Positions 33,122-41,269 of a stretch of DNA of 64,000 bases are shown here, piece by piece. Made by a program: the position numbers and the translations under genes. Below the pieces are notes generated by a model. It searched no databases. It saw only the letters and a list, made by a program, of their open reading frames with translations, and was not told the origin of the DNA. The first letter of the stretch is position 1. The number at the start of each line of letters is the position of its first letter. The stretch comes from Arthrobacter celericrescens (GTDB lineage: Bacteria > Actinomycetota > Actinomycetes > Actinomycetales > Micrococcaceae), in assembly GCF_003614925.1 (NCBI RefSeq), contig NZ_QYLP01000021.1:87315-151314 (forward strand), read 5' to 3'.

Positions 33122-33212
33122 GCCGTTTCCGTTTGGACGGGCGTCATGCCCCGCTCGAGCCCGCTCCCCTGTTTTCCGCCAGAATGTCCGGCCCGGCTAG
33201 TAAGGTGCCAGC

Positions 33213-33869
33213 ATGAGGCTTTTGCTTATCCGTCACGGCCAGACTCCCGGCAACGTCCTGGGCCAGCTGGACACCGCGTTTCCCGGCCCCGGGCTGACCG
33301 AACTCGGCGAGCGCCAGGCCGCCGCGCTGCCCGAGGCCCTGGCGGATGAAGCCATCGAGGCGATCTACACCTCAACCCTGCTGCGGACCCAGGTCACCGC
33401 CGCACCGCTGGCCAGGGCGCTCGGCCTGGAACCGGTCGTCCTGGACGGCGTCCACGAGATCGAAGCCGGGTCCCTGGAGAAGAAGACGGACCACGAATCG
33501 CACATGCGGTACATGGGCACCGTCTTTGCCTGGAGTGACGGCAACCTGGAGGTGCGCATGCCGGGCGCGTTCACCGGCCACGACTTCTTCGAACGCTTCG
33601 ACGCCTCCGTGAACAAGGTGGCCGCCGCCGGTCATGCGACGGCAGTGATCGTCAGCCACGGCGCCGCCATCCGTTGCTGGGCGGGTCGCCGGGCCGAGGA
33701 CATCGACACCCTCTTCGCCGAAACCCACCAACTGCCCAACACCGGAATCGTGGTGCTCGAGGGCGACCCGGACTCGGGCTGGAGCGTCCTGCACTGGGAC
33801 AGCATCCCCGTGGGCGGCCTGGCCCTTGCCGATCCGACGGCGGAGGACCCCACCGGCGAAGCGGTATAG
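33213..33869 (+). CDS. Histidine phosphatase family protein (phosphoglycerate mutase-like)
   Basis: 218 residues. The catalytic R-H-G motif is at residues 7-9 (LLIRHGQTPGN), with a conserved Glu in HEIEAGSLE and the second His in IVSHGAAIR. These residues form the phosphohistidine pocket. Substrate unknown; cytoplasmic. Monocistronic and followed by a GNAT gene 131 bases away. Confidence 0.9.
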   Translation: MRLLLIRHGQTPGNVLGQLDTAFPGPGLTELGERQAAALPEALADEAIEAIYTSTLLRTQVTAAPLARALGLEPVVLDGVHEIEAGSLEKKTDHESHMRYMGTVFAWSDGNLEVRMPGAFTGHDFFERFDASVNKVAAAGHATAVIVSHGAAIRCWAGRRAEDIDTLFAETHQLPNTGIVVLEGDPDSGWSVLHWDSIPVGGLALADPTAEDPTGEAV

Positions 33870-34000
33870 CGGGGCACCCGCCCAGCCCCGCGGATCCGGG
33901 CCGTCGGCAGTTCTCCGGACCCTTACGCCCAGGAAACACGGCGGTAACCGCCGCTTCGTAGGCTTGATTTGCATAACCCCTCCGGCGAAATGAGGTAGCG

Positions 34001-34504
34001 ATGCAGACCAACCCGCGGCTCAACATCCGTCAGGTCAGCTGGACAAACCCCGTGGGCGCAGACCTCCGCGCGGCCCAGCAGTCTGAACTGGATTCCCGTT
34101 TCGGCACGTCCGATCACGAACCCGGCCCGGCGCCGTCGGAGGCCGACACAGCGGTCTTCGTGGTGGCATACGAGAAGTGTTCCGGACAGCCGCTGGGCTG
34201 CGGCGGGCTGCGCATCGTGGACGACCACACGGTGGAGATCAAGCGCCTGTACGTAGTGCCCTACGCCCGCGGGTCCCGGGTGGCCAGCTCCATCCTGGCC
34301 AGCCTGGAAGGCCTGGCGCATTCCCGCGGTTTCCAGGTGATCACGGCGGAGGCGGGTTCGGCGCAGACGGACGGACGAAGCTTCTATGAAAACTCCGGCT
34401 TCGAACCGGTCCCCAATTTCGGGCCGTACATCGGCGTCAGTGAGTCCCAGTGCTATTCGAAGGCCCTCGATTCCCACAGCGCCGCGCACACGGCCATGGC
34501 CTGA
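34001..34504 (+). CDS. GNAT-family N-acetyltransferase
   Basis: 167 residues. The acetyl-CoA loop reads LYVVPYARGSRVASSILASLE (the R-x-x-G-x-A type), preceded by the strand VEIKRL, and the C-terminal SFYENSGFEPV motif matches motif B. It has no fused domain. Substrate unknown. Confidence 0.87.
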   Translation: MQTNPRLNIRQVSWTNPVGADLRAAQQSELDSRFGTSDHEPGPAPSEADTAVFVVAYEKCSGQPLGCGGLRIVDDHTVEIKRLYVVPYARGSRVASSILASLEGLAHSRGFQVITAEAGSAQTDGRSFYENSGFEPVPNFGPYIGVSESQCYSKALDSHSAAHTAMA

Positions 34505-34573
34505 TGTCTTAATCTTCTGCGCAAAATCGGCCGGCCACGGGTGTTCCCCGTCCGGCTCGGCTAATCTCGCCCT

Positions 34574-35008
34574 ATGGAAAAAGCAGACATCACGTTCCGG
34601 ACCCGCAAATGGGTCCGCCCGGAGGACTTGAACGCCAACGGAACGCTGTTCGGTGGAAGCCTGCTGAAATGGATCGACGAGGAAGCGGCGATCTACGCGA
34701 TCATCCAGCTGGGCAACGGCCGGGCCGTCACCAAGTACATCTCCGAGATCAACTTCGTGAGCTCGGCCGTGCAGGGCGACCTGATCGAGCTGGGCATCAC
34801 GGCCACCCGCTTCGGTCGCACGTCCCTGACCATGCGTGCCGAGGTGCGGAATATGATCACCCGCCGCAGCATCCTGACCATCGAGGAACTCGTGTTCGTG
34901 AACCTCGGCGAGGACGGCACCCCGCAGCCGCACGGCTACACGGAGATCACCTACGACCGTGACCGGATCCCCGCCCACCACCTGACCCAGACCCTGCAGC
35001 AGGACTGA
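34574..35008 (+). CDS. Acyl-CoA thioesterase, hotdog fold
   Basis: 144 residues of the YciA/BACH-like type: the RPEDLNANGTLFGGSLLKWIDE segment (the aspartate and preceding helix of the active site), KYISEINFVSSAVQGDLIELG, and GRTSLTMRAEV. It would release CoA from short acyl-CoAs. Cytoplasmic; monocistronic. Confidence 0.88.
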   Translation: MEKADITFRTRKWVRPEDLNANGTLFGGSLLKWIDEEAAIYAIIQLGNGRAVTKYISEINFVSSAVQGDLIELGITATRFGRTSLTMRAEVRNMITRRSILTIEELVFVNLGEDGTPQPHGYTEITYDRDRIPAHHLTQTLQQD

Positions 35009-35057
35009 ACCCTCCGGCGTCGTTCCGGCCGTCGGCCCGTGCCGCTAAGATGCCCGC

Positions 35058-35927
35058 ATGGAGCTGAGCACGGTGGCCGCGGAACTGTACGCGCTGCTGC
35101 CCGCCGAGTTCATCGCCGCCCGCGGCGCGCGCGTGAAGGAGGCGAAGGCCGCCGGCGACGCCGGGCTGGCGGCGCTGATCGGCCGGCTCCCGAAGCCTTC
35201 GGCGGCCGCCTGGGCGGTCAACATGCTGGCACGCAGCGGCGCCGCGGAACTGGGTGAGCTGCTCGGGCTAGGGAGCGCGCTGCGGGACGCGCAAACGGAC
35301 CTGGATCCTGCAAGGCTGCGGGAACTCGGACAGCAACGCCCCCATCTGCTGGCCGCCGCCGTCGGGAAGGCCGATGACATCGCCGCCGGTCTCGGCGTGC
35401 GGCTGAGCGGCGCCGCCACGAGCGAGATCACCGGGACCCTGCGCGCCGCCCTCGGCGACATGGATGCCGCAGCAGCTGTCCGGAGCGGCCTGCTGGTGCG
35501 GAGCTTGTCGGGCGACGGCGTGGACGCCGTGGACCTGTCCGGCGCGGTCGCGGTTGAAGGCGGCGCGGTGCCTGTTGCCCCCGCCGCCCCGCGGGTGAAA
35601 GCCGACGACGGCGATGCGGGCGCCCGCGAAAGCCTGCGGGCCAAGGCCGAGGACGCAGAGCGCGCGGCCAGCCAGGCGGAAGCCGACCTCGCGGAGGCGG
35701 AACAGTCGCTCGCGGAGGCGACCTTCCGGCGTCGGGAACTCCAGGTGGCGCTGAAGGAGACCCGGGAACGCCTCGCGTCCCTGGAGGAGGAACTGGCGAC
35801 CGCCGAGCAGGACGCCCGCCGCGCATCCCGCGCCGCCGAGGCCGCCGACAAGCTGGCGACGCAGAAGCGGCGCATCGCCGGGCAGGCCCGCCGCTGGCTT
35901 GAGCGCTACTCGGACGACGGGGACTGA
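35058..35927 (+). CDS. Hypothetical protein with C-terminal coiled coil
   Basis: 289 residues. The N-terminal half is helical (ELYALLPAEFIAARGARVKEAKAAGD, PKPSAAAWAVNMLAR), and from about 195 onward there is a long Ala/Glu/Arg coiled coil (SLRAKAEDAERAASQAEADL ... ETRERLASLEEEL). I do not recognise a family, though similar proteins are common in Arthrobacter-type genomes as far as I recall. No membrane segment. Confidence 0.75.
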   Translation: MELSTVAAELYALLPAEFIAARGARVKEAKAAGDAGLAALIGRLPKPSAAAWAVNMLARSGAAELGELLGLGSALRDAQTDLDPARLRELGQQRPHLLAAAVGKADDIAAGLGVRLSGAATSEITGTLRAALGDMDAAAAVRSGLLVRSLSGDGVDAVDLSGAVAVEGGAVPVAPAAPRVKADDGDAGARESLRAKAEDAERAASQAEADLAEAEQSLAEATFRRRELQVALKETRERLASLEEELATAEQDARRASRAAEAADKLATQKRRIAGQARRWLERYSDDGD

Positions 35928-35985
35928 GGTTTGAAGGCCGCGCTGGGTCCTTGAAGGCCGTGCTGGCGGGGCGTACAACGTAAGC

Positions 35986-36345
35986 ATGAACGACGTCAAC
36001 GCCTGGATGGACAAGTACATCGCTGCCTGGACTTCGAACGACCCCGATGACATCCGCGCGCTGTTCACCGAGGATGCCGTCTACTCCACCCGGCCGGACA
36101 CTGATTCGCCGTGGCGCGGACACATCGAGATCGTGGACGGCTGGATCGATGCCGGGGACATGCCGAAAGCCTGGGCCTTCGAGTGGACGCTCCTTGGGCA
36201 GGACGGCAACCTGGCATTCGTCCAGGGGCTCACCAAATATTTCAACGGCCAGCCCACCTACGACAACCTCTGGGTGATCCGCTTCGCCCCGGACGGCAGG
36301 GCGTCCGAGTTCACCGAGTGGTACATGGCGCGGAAAGAGGCGTAA
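35986..36345 (+). CDS. SnoaL-like / NTF2-fold protein
   Basis: 119 residues with the cone-shaped NTF2 pattern: WMDKYIAAWTSNDPDDIRALFTEDAVYSTRP, then WRGHIEIVDGWI, and C-terminal strands ending FTEWYMARKEA. These are usually small-molecule binding or isomerase/hydrolase domains. Function unknown; monocistronic. Confidence 0.85.
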   Translation: MNDVNAWMDKYIAAWTSNDPDDIRALFTEDAVYSTRPDTDSPWRGHIEIVDGWIDAGDMPKAWAFEWTLLGQDGNLAFVQGLTKYFNGQPTYDNLWVIRFAPDGRASEFTEWYMARKEA

Positions 36346-36452
36346 AGGTTTCGTTAAGACCCGGTTCCCTCCGATCCGGGCGGTGTTACGCTCCCTGAGC
36401 GCCGGCCGCCGCACAGGCACCTGCGCTGAAGTGCCAACGGAGGGAAGCGCAG

Positions 36453-37883
36453 ATGTCGACAGCACGGAAGCCGGCATCCGGGCGCCTCCGGGATGAGCGC
36501 CTACGGGATGGGCCGCGCCCGGGGGAACCACGCGGCCCGAAAAAAGAAAGTGCCATCGCCCGGGCGCTGCTGCACCCCGTCCGTTCCCTGCCCTTGGCAT
36601 TCCTGCTGGTGATCCTCATCGGCGCGGGGCTGCTGATGTTGCCGTTCTCCCGCGTGGATCCCGGCGCGGATCCGGGCCTCGCTCCCCTTTTCACGGCCGT
36701 GTCCGCCGTCTGCGTCACCGGCCTGGTCACCGTGGACACCGCCACCTTCTGGACCCCGTTCGGCCATGTGGTGATCCTGGGCCTCATCCAGGTGGGTGGT
36801 TTCGGCATCATGACGCTCGCGACACTGCTGGCCCTCCTTGTCCGGAAAAGCCTCGGGCTGCGCGGCCAGCTGGTGGCACAATCGGAAACCCACACCCTCA
36901 ACTTCGGCGACGTCCGCGCGGTGCTGTTCCGCGTCGCAAGGATCATGCTCAGCATCGAGGCCGCGACCGCCGTCGCGCTGTCCGTCCGCTTCTGGCTCGC
37001 CTACCAGCAGAACCCCGGCGTGGCGCTCTGGCACGGCGTCTTCCACGCGGTGTCCGCGTTCAACAACGCTGGTTTCGCGCTGTACAGCGACAACCTGATC
37101 GGATTCGCGGAAGACCCCTGGATCCTGGTGCCGATCTGCCTGGCCATCATTGCCGGCGGGCTCGGCTTCCCCGTGATCATCCAACTCCTCAGCGGAACGC
37201 GGCTCAAGGACTGGACCGTGCATCTCCGGCTCACGGTCTTCGGCACCCTGCTGCTCCTGGTCATTGGCTTCGTGGCGTTCGCGGCCTTCGAATGGAACCG
37301 GCCGGAAACCCTGGGCCCCCTCAGCACCGGCGGCAAAGTCCTCGGCGCCCTGGCCGGGACTGTGTTCCCGCGGACGGCCGGCTTCAACAGCATCGACTAC
37401 GGGGTGGCGTCCTCGGACACCCTCATGGTCACCGACATCCTGATGTTCATCGGCGGCGGCAGCGCGGGCACCGCCGGCGGCATCAAGGTCACCACCTTCC
37501 TGGTGCTCGGTTTCGCCATCTGGAACGAAGTCCGGGGCCGCGAACAGGTGACCATCGCCCACCGCTCCATCAGCACGTCCGTCCAACGCCAGGCCTTGAC
37601 GGTGGCGTTGCTCGGTGTCGCCGCCGTCATCAGCGGGACGTTGCTGCTGCTGATGTTTACCGACCACAGCCTGGAGAAAGTGCTGTTCGAGTCGATCTCC
37701 GCCTTCGCCACGGTGGGTGTGAGCACAGGCATCACCTACCACCTGCCCGAAAGCGCACAGTGGGTGCTAATGGCGCTCATGTTCACGGGGCGCATCGGAA
37801 CCATCACCGTGGCCTCGTCCCTGGCACTGTCTTCGCGCCCCCGGCTGTTCCGTTTGCCGGAGGAGCGGCCGATTATCGGGTAG
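36453..37883 (+). CDS. TrkH/KtrB-type potassium transporter channel subunit
   Basis: 476-residue membrane protein of four repeated M-P-M units. The four selectivity-filter loops are recognisable: SAVCVTGLVTVDTATFW, SAFNNAGFALYSDN, FPRTAGFNSIDYG and SAFATVGVSTGITYH, each with its filter glycine. K+ uptake would need a TrkA/KtrA RCK partner, not found nearby. The TAG stop is back-to-back with the stop of the converging lipoprotein gene (TAGCTA). Confidence 0.93.
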   Translation: MSTARKPASGRLRDERLRDGPRPGEPRGPKKESAIARALLHPVRSLPLAFLLVILIGAGLLMLPFSRVDPGADPGLAPLFTAVSAVCVTGLVTVDTATFWTPFGHVVILGLIQVGGFGIMTLATLLALLVRKSLGLRGQLVAQSETHTLNFGDVRAVLFRVARIMLSIEAATAVALSVRFWLAYQQNPGVALWHGVFHAVSAFNNAGFALYSDNLIGFAEDPWILVPICLAIIAGGLGFPVIIQLLSGTRLKDWTVHLRLTVFGTLLLLVIGFVAFAAFEWNRPETLGPLSTGGKVLGALAGTVFPRTAGFNSIDYGVASSDTLMVTDILMFIGGGSAGTAGGIKVTTFLVLGFAIWNEVRGREQVTIAHRSISTSVQRQALTVALLGVAAVISGTLLLLMFTDHSLEKVLFESISAFATVGVSTGITYHLPESAQWVLMALMFTGRIGTITVASSLALSSRPRLFRLPEERPIIG

Positions 37884-38315
37884 CTACTTTGCCTTGACGA
37901 GCAGATTGTCGTGGATCCTGGTCCAGCCCTCGGACTCGAGCTTCTTGGAGTCGAAGCCGTCGGTGACGAGTGTGGTGGGCGAGGCCGGGCCGCCTACTCT
38001 GAGGATCTCGCCGCCGGTAGTGGGCGAATCCGTGCATCCCGCCGATCCAAGCCCGGGGTCGGCCTCCGGAACAACGAAAAGGCATGCTCCTCCGGCTTCC
38101 TTCATTCCGACGAAGTACTTCACGCTGTCGTGGGTTGCCAGCAGGCGGGTGGCATCCGGGGCGACATCGCTTTCTGCCGAAACACCGCCGGGCAACGTAT
38201 CTTCAACCGTCGCGGCGCGATCCAGAGCTTTGATTCCTGCCGCATTCGAGCACCCGCCAAGCAAGAGGGCCGCCCCCAACGCTGCCGCAAATACCGAAAC
38301 CAACTGACGCTTCAT
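37884..38315 (-). CDS. Small lipoprotein of unknown function
   Basis: 143 residues. Signal peptide MKRQLVSVFAAALGAALLL with lipobox LGGC (Cys22), then a soluble domain with two more cysteines (GGACLFVV and SAGCTDS) that could form a disulfide. I do not recognise the family. It converges on the potassium transporter gene with no spacer between stops, so termination must occur elsewhere. Confidence 0.82.
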   Translation of the reverse strand: MKRQLVSVFAAALGAALLLGGCSNAAGIKALDRAATVEDTLPGGVSAESDVAPDATRLLATHDSVKYFVGMKEAGGACLFVVPEADPGLGSAGCTDSPTTGGEILRVGGPASPTTLVTDGFDSKKLESEGWTRIHDNLLVKAK

Positions 38316-38402
38316 TCAAGCTCCCCCTGTCAGGCTGTCCTAGTGACTCGACAGTACCCGAGCGCCCCGCGCCCTCTCGGTAACCCTGCCCAATAACCCG
38401 GC

Positions 38403-39227
38403 TCAGTAGCTGGGCCGCGTTCCGCCGTCGGGTCCTTCCTGGGCGCCTTCCGGCAGGAACTTCGCCGCCAGCGCCTCCGAACCGCGGGCGAGCATCGCGA
38501 CGTCGGCGCCCACCAGCACGAAGGAGGCGCCGGCGTCGAGGTATCCCTTCGCCGTTGCTTCGTTGAAGGCGTTGACGCCGGCGGGCTTGCCGGCCGCTTT
38601 GGCGGCTTCGAGGCAATGTTCGACGGCGGCCCGCACCGTCGGGTGCTCCTGCTCGCCGAGCAGCCCCATGGAGGCAGCGAGATCGGAGGGTCCGAGGAAC
38701 ACGGCGTCAACGCCGTCGACCGCCAGGATCTCCTCCACCGCGGCAACCGCCGCGGTCGATTCGATCTGGACCGTCACGCTGACCGTCTCCGAAGCCCGGG
38801 CGAGGTAGTCCGGGATCCTGTTCCAGCGCGAGGCGCGGGCCAGCGCGGAGCCGACGCCGCGGACTCCATGCGGCGGGTAGCGGACGGCGGCGACGGCGGC
38901 ACGGGCCTCCGCGGCCGAATTGACCATCGGAATGAGCAGGTTCTGCACACCCAGGTCCAGGTACTGCTTGAGGAGCACGGTGTCGTTGACTGGCGGGCGC
39001 ACCACGGCCTGGACAGGGTAGCCGTGGACCGCCTGCAGCTGCGCGAGGATCGATTCGAGGCCGTTGGGGCTGTGTTCGGCGTCGATCAGCAGCCAGTCCA
39101 GGCCGGACCCGGCGCAGATCTCGGCGACCAGCGGGCTGCCGGAGCAGACCCACATCCCGGCGAGCGGCCGTCCGGCCGAGGCGAGGGCGTCGGCGAAGGT
39201 GCGGTCCGGTTCTACTCGAATCGGCAT
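38403..39227 (-). CDS. hpaI: 4-hydroxy-2-oxoheptane-1,7-dioate aldolase
   Basis: 274-residue class II pyruvate aldolase that splits 4-hydroxy-2-oxoheptanedioate to pyruvate and succinic semialdehyde, the last hpa step. Metal ligands Glu155 (QIESTAAV) and Asp182 (GPSDLAASMG), catalytic His52 (IDAEHSPN) and Arg77 (VVRPP) are intact. The ATG at 39227 overlaps the end of hpaH by 16 bases. Last gene of the operon. Confidence 0.93.
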   Translation of the reverse strand: MPIRVEPDRTFADALASAGRPLAGMWVCSGSPLVAEICAGSGLDWLLIDAEHSPNGLESILAQLQAVHGYPVQAVVRPPVNDTVLLKQYLDLGVQNLLIPMVNSAAEARAAVAAVRYPPHGVRGVGSALARASRWNRIPDYLARASETVSVTVQIESTAAVAAVEEILAVDGVDAVFLGPSDLAASMGLLGEQEHPTVRAAVEHCLEAAKAAGKPAGVNAFNEATAKGYLDAGASFVLVGADVAMLARGSEALAAKFLPEGAQEGPDGGTRPSY

Positions 39228-39997
39228 GTGATGGCTCCCAGCGGTCCGTAGTCGGCGTGCACGGTGTCCCCTTTGTACACCCAGAGCGGGCGGGTGAAGG
39301 ACCCGGCCAGGATGATCTCCCCGGCCTTGAGCCCGTCGCCGTGCGGGGCGATCTTGTTGGCCAGCCAGTGCACGCCGGCGGCCGGGTGGTCCAGCACGCC
39401 GGCCGCGACGCCGGTCTCCTCCACGGTCTGGTTCTTGTACAGGATCGCCGAGACCCAGCGGAGGTCGACGGCGTCCGGCCGCACCGGGCGCCCGCCCACC
39501 ACCATGGCGCCCATGGCGGCGTTGTCCGCGATGGTGTCCACGATGGTCCGGCCCTCCATCTCGATCCTGGAGTCCAGGATTTCGAGGGCCGGAACCACGT
39601 AGTCGGTGGCGTTCAGGACGTCGAAGAGGGAGCAGCCCGGGCCGGTGAGGTCCTTCTTCAGCACGAACGCCAGCTCCACCTCCACCCGGGGGTGCGTGTA
39701 GCGGTCCCACTCCACGGAGCAGCCGGTCTCCAGCACCATGTCATCGAAGATGGCGCCGTAGTCCGGTTCGGTGATGCCCGTGGCCGCCTGCATGGCCTTG
39801 GACGTGAGCCCGATCTTCCGGCCCACCAGCGTCCGCCCGGCGTCCTCGTTCCGGCGCCGCCAGAGCTGCTGCACGGCGTAGGAATCCTCCACCGTCATCT
39901 CCGGGTAGCGCGCGGTCAGCCGCGGAACCGGGGTCCGGTTCCGGCCGGCCTCCACCAACTCGTCCGCTATGGCCTCGATCGTTGTCGCGTCCAGCAT
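39212..39997 (-). CDS. hpaH: 2-oxo-hept-4-ene-1,7-dioate hydratase
   Basis: 261 residues of the MhpD/HpaH hydratase family. The FAH-like fold carries the metal-binding VEVELAFVLKKDL and the preceding GAIFDDMVLETG segment. It hydrates 2-oxohept-4-ene-1,7-dioate before aldol cleavage by HpaI. It starts 35 bases after hpaD and overlaps hpaI. Confidence 0.92.
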   Translation of the reverse strand: MLDATTIEAIADELVEAGRNRTPVPRLTARYPEMTVEDSYAVQQLWRRRNEDAGRTLVGRKIGLTSKAMQAATGITEPDYGAIFDDMVLETGCSVEWDRYTHPRVEVELAFVLKKDLTGPGCSLFDVLNATDYVVPALEILDSRIEMEGRTIVDTIADNAAMGAMVVGGRPVRPDAVDLRWVSAILYKNQTVEETGVAAGVLDHPAAGVHWLANKIAPHGDGLKAGEIILAGSFTRPLWVYKGDTVHADYGPLGAITCRFE

Positions 39998-40032
39998 GCC
40001 GTTCCTTCCTTCAGGAAACCCTGTCAAACAAC

Positions 40033-41127
40033 CTAGACCTGAGCGCCCAGTTTGAAGCCCTCCGCGGCCTCGCCGGTGCTGTCCTTGCGGGTGTAGGAGA
40101 AGCCGTCGGCGCCGACGGTGACGGCCATTTCGGAGGCGTCGGTGCGCTCGATGACAGGCTGCGGGTTGCCGTCGAGGTCGAGGACCAGGGAGGCCTCGGT
40201 GTACCAGGACGGGACCACGGGGTTGCCCCACCAGTCGCGGCGCTGGTTGTCGTGCACGTCCCAGGTGACCGTGGGGTTGTCCGGGTCGCCGGTGTAGTAG
40301 TCCTGGGTGTAGATCTCCACGCGGTGGCCGTCCGGGTCCAGGATGTACAGGTAGAAGGCGTTGGAGACGCCGTGCCGGCCGGGGCCGCGTTCGATCCGGT
40401 CGCTGATGCGCAGGGCGCCCATCTTGTCGCAGATCTGGATGATGTTGTGCTTCTCGTGCGTGGAGAACGCGATGTGGTGCAGGCGGGGGCCGTTGCCGCC
40501 GGTCAGGGCGGTGTCGTGCACGGTCTGCTTGCGGTGCATCCACGCGGCGTACGTGACGCCGTCAGAATCCTTGATGTCTTCCGAAACGCGGAAGCCGAGG
40601 TCCTCGAGGTACTTGCGGCCGCGCGGGACGTCCGGGGTCACTTGGTTGAAGTGGTCCAGGCGTACCAGTTCTCCGGCGGAGTAGAGGTCGTAGCGCTGGG
40701 TGAGGCGTTCGACGTGCTCCACCTCGTAGAAGAACTCGTACGGGAAGCCCAGCGGGTCCTCGACGCGGACGGAGTCGCCCACGCCCTTGGTGAAGCCTTC
40801 CTTGCGGCGTTCCACCCGGCAGCCCAGTTCCTTGTAGTAGGCCTCTGCGGCGTCCACGTCTTCCGGGGTGCGGACACGGTACGCGAAGGCGGCAGCTGCC
40901 GCCACGGGGCCCTTGCGGAGCACCAGGTTGTGGTGGATGAACTCCTCGAAGGAGCGCAGGTAGATGGTGTTCTCGTCCTCTTCGGTGACGTGCAGGCCCA
41001 GCAGGTCCACGTAGAACGCGCGGGACTTGGCTAGATCGGTGACCACGAGTTCGAGGTAGGCGCAGCGGACGATGTCCGGGGCCGGGACTGTCGGCGTCGG
41101 GATAGGGCCGGTGAAGGGGTTGTTCAT
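40033..41127 (-). CDS. hpaD: 3,4-dihydroxyphenylacetate 2,3-dioxygenase
   Basis: 364-residue type I extradiol dioxygenase. The 2-His-1-carboxylate metal triad is His159 (RLDHFNQV), His218 (LHHIAF) and Glu271 (HRVEIYTQDYY), and the second-sphere His204 and Tyr261 known from this enzyme are also present. The whole sequence strongly resembles the Mn(II)-type Arthrobacter enzyme (MndD). It opens the ring of homoprotocatechuate next to the hydroxyls to give 5-carboxymethyl-2-hydroxymuconate semialdehyde. A 142-base gap with a REP-like palindrome separates it from hpaE. Confidence 0.97.
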   Translation of the reverse strand: MNNPFTGPIPTPTVPAPDIVRCAYLELVVTDLAKSRAFYVDLLGLHVTEEDENTIYLRSFEEFIHHNLVLRKGPVAAAAAFAYRVRTPEDVDAAEAYYKELGCRVERRKEGFTKGVGDSVRVEDPLGFPYEFFYEVEHVERLTQRYDLYSAGELVRLDHFNQVTPDVPRGRKYLEDLGFRVSEDIKDSDGVTYAAWMHRKQTVHDTALTGGNGPRLHHIAFSTHEKHNIIQICDKMGALRISDRIERGPGRHGVSNAFYLYILDPDGHRVEIYTQDYYTGDPDNPTVTWDVHDNQRRDWWGNPVVPSWYTEASLVLDLDGNPQPVIERTDASEMAVTVGADGFSYTRKDSTGEAAEGFKLGAQV

Positions 41128-41169
41128 GATGGTCTCTCTTCGTTGAAAGGGGTCTGTTTGGGAGCCCCG

Positions 41170-41237
41170 GCCCAACTGACTCGCAGTTGTTGTCGTTATG
41201 AGGCTCCAAAACGACATCTAATGCGAGCTAGTTGGGC
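41170..41237. repeat. 68-bp imperfect palindrome between hpaE and hpaD
   Basis: Left arm starting GCCCAACTGACTCGC and right arm ending GCGAGCTAGTTGGGC pair over 28 bases with 23 matches, around a 12-base loop; the inner TGTCGTT/AACGACA pairing is perfect. As intercistronic DNA it looks like a REP-type or mRNA-stabilising element. Confidence 0.7.
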
Positions 41238-41269
41238 GGGCACCGGGGTTAGGCGCGGGCCGGGCGGGG

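Noticed and set aside
36346..36452. Possible c-di-AMP or K+ riboswitch before the potassium transporter
   Set aside because: Some GC-rich pairing is possible, but I could not find the conserved core of a known riboswitch.
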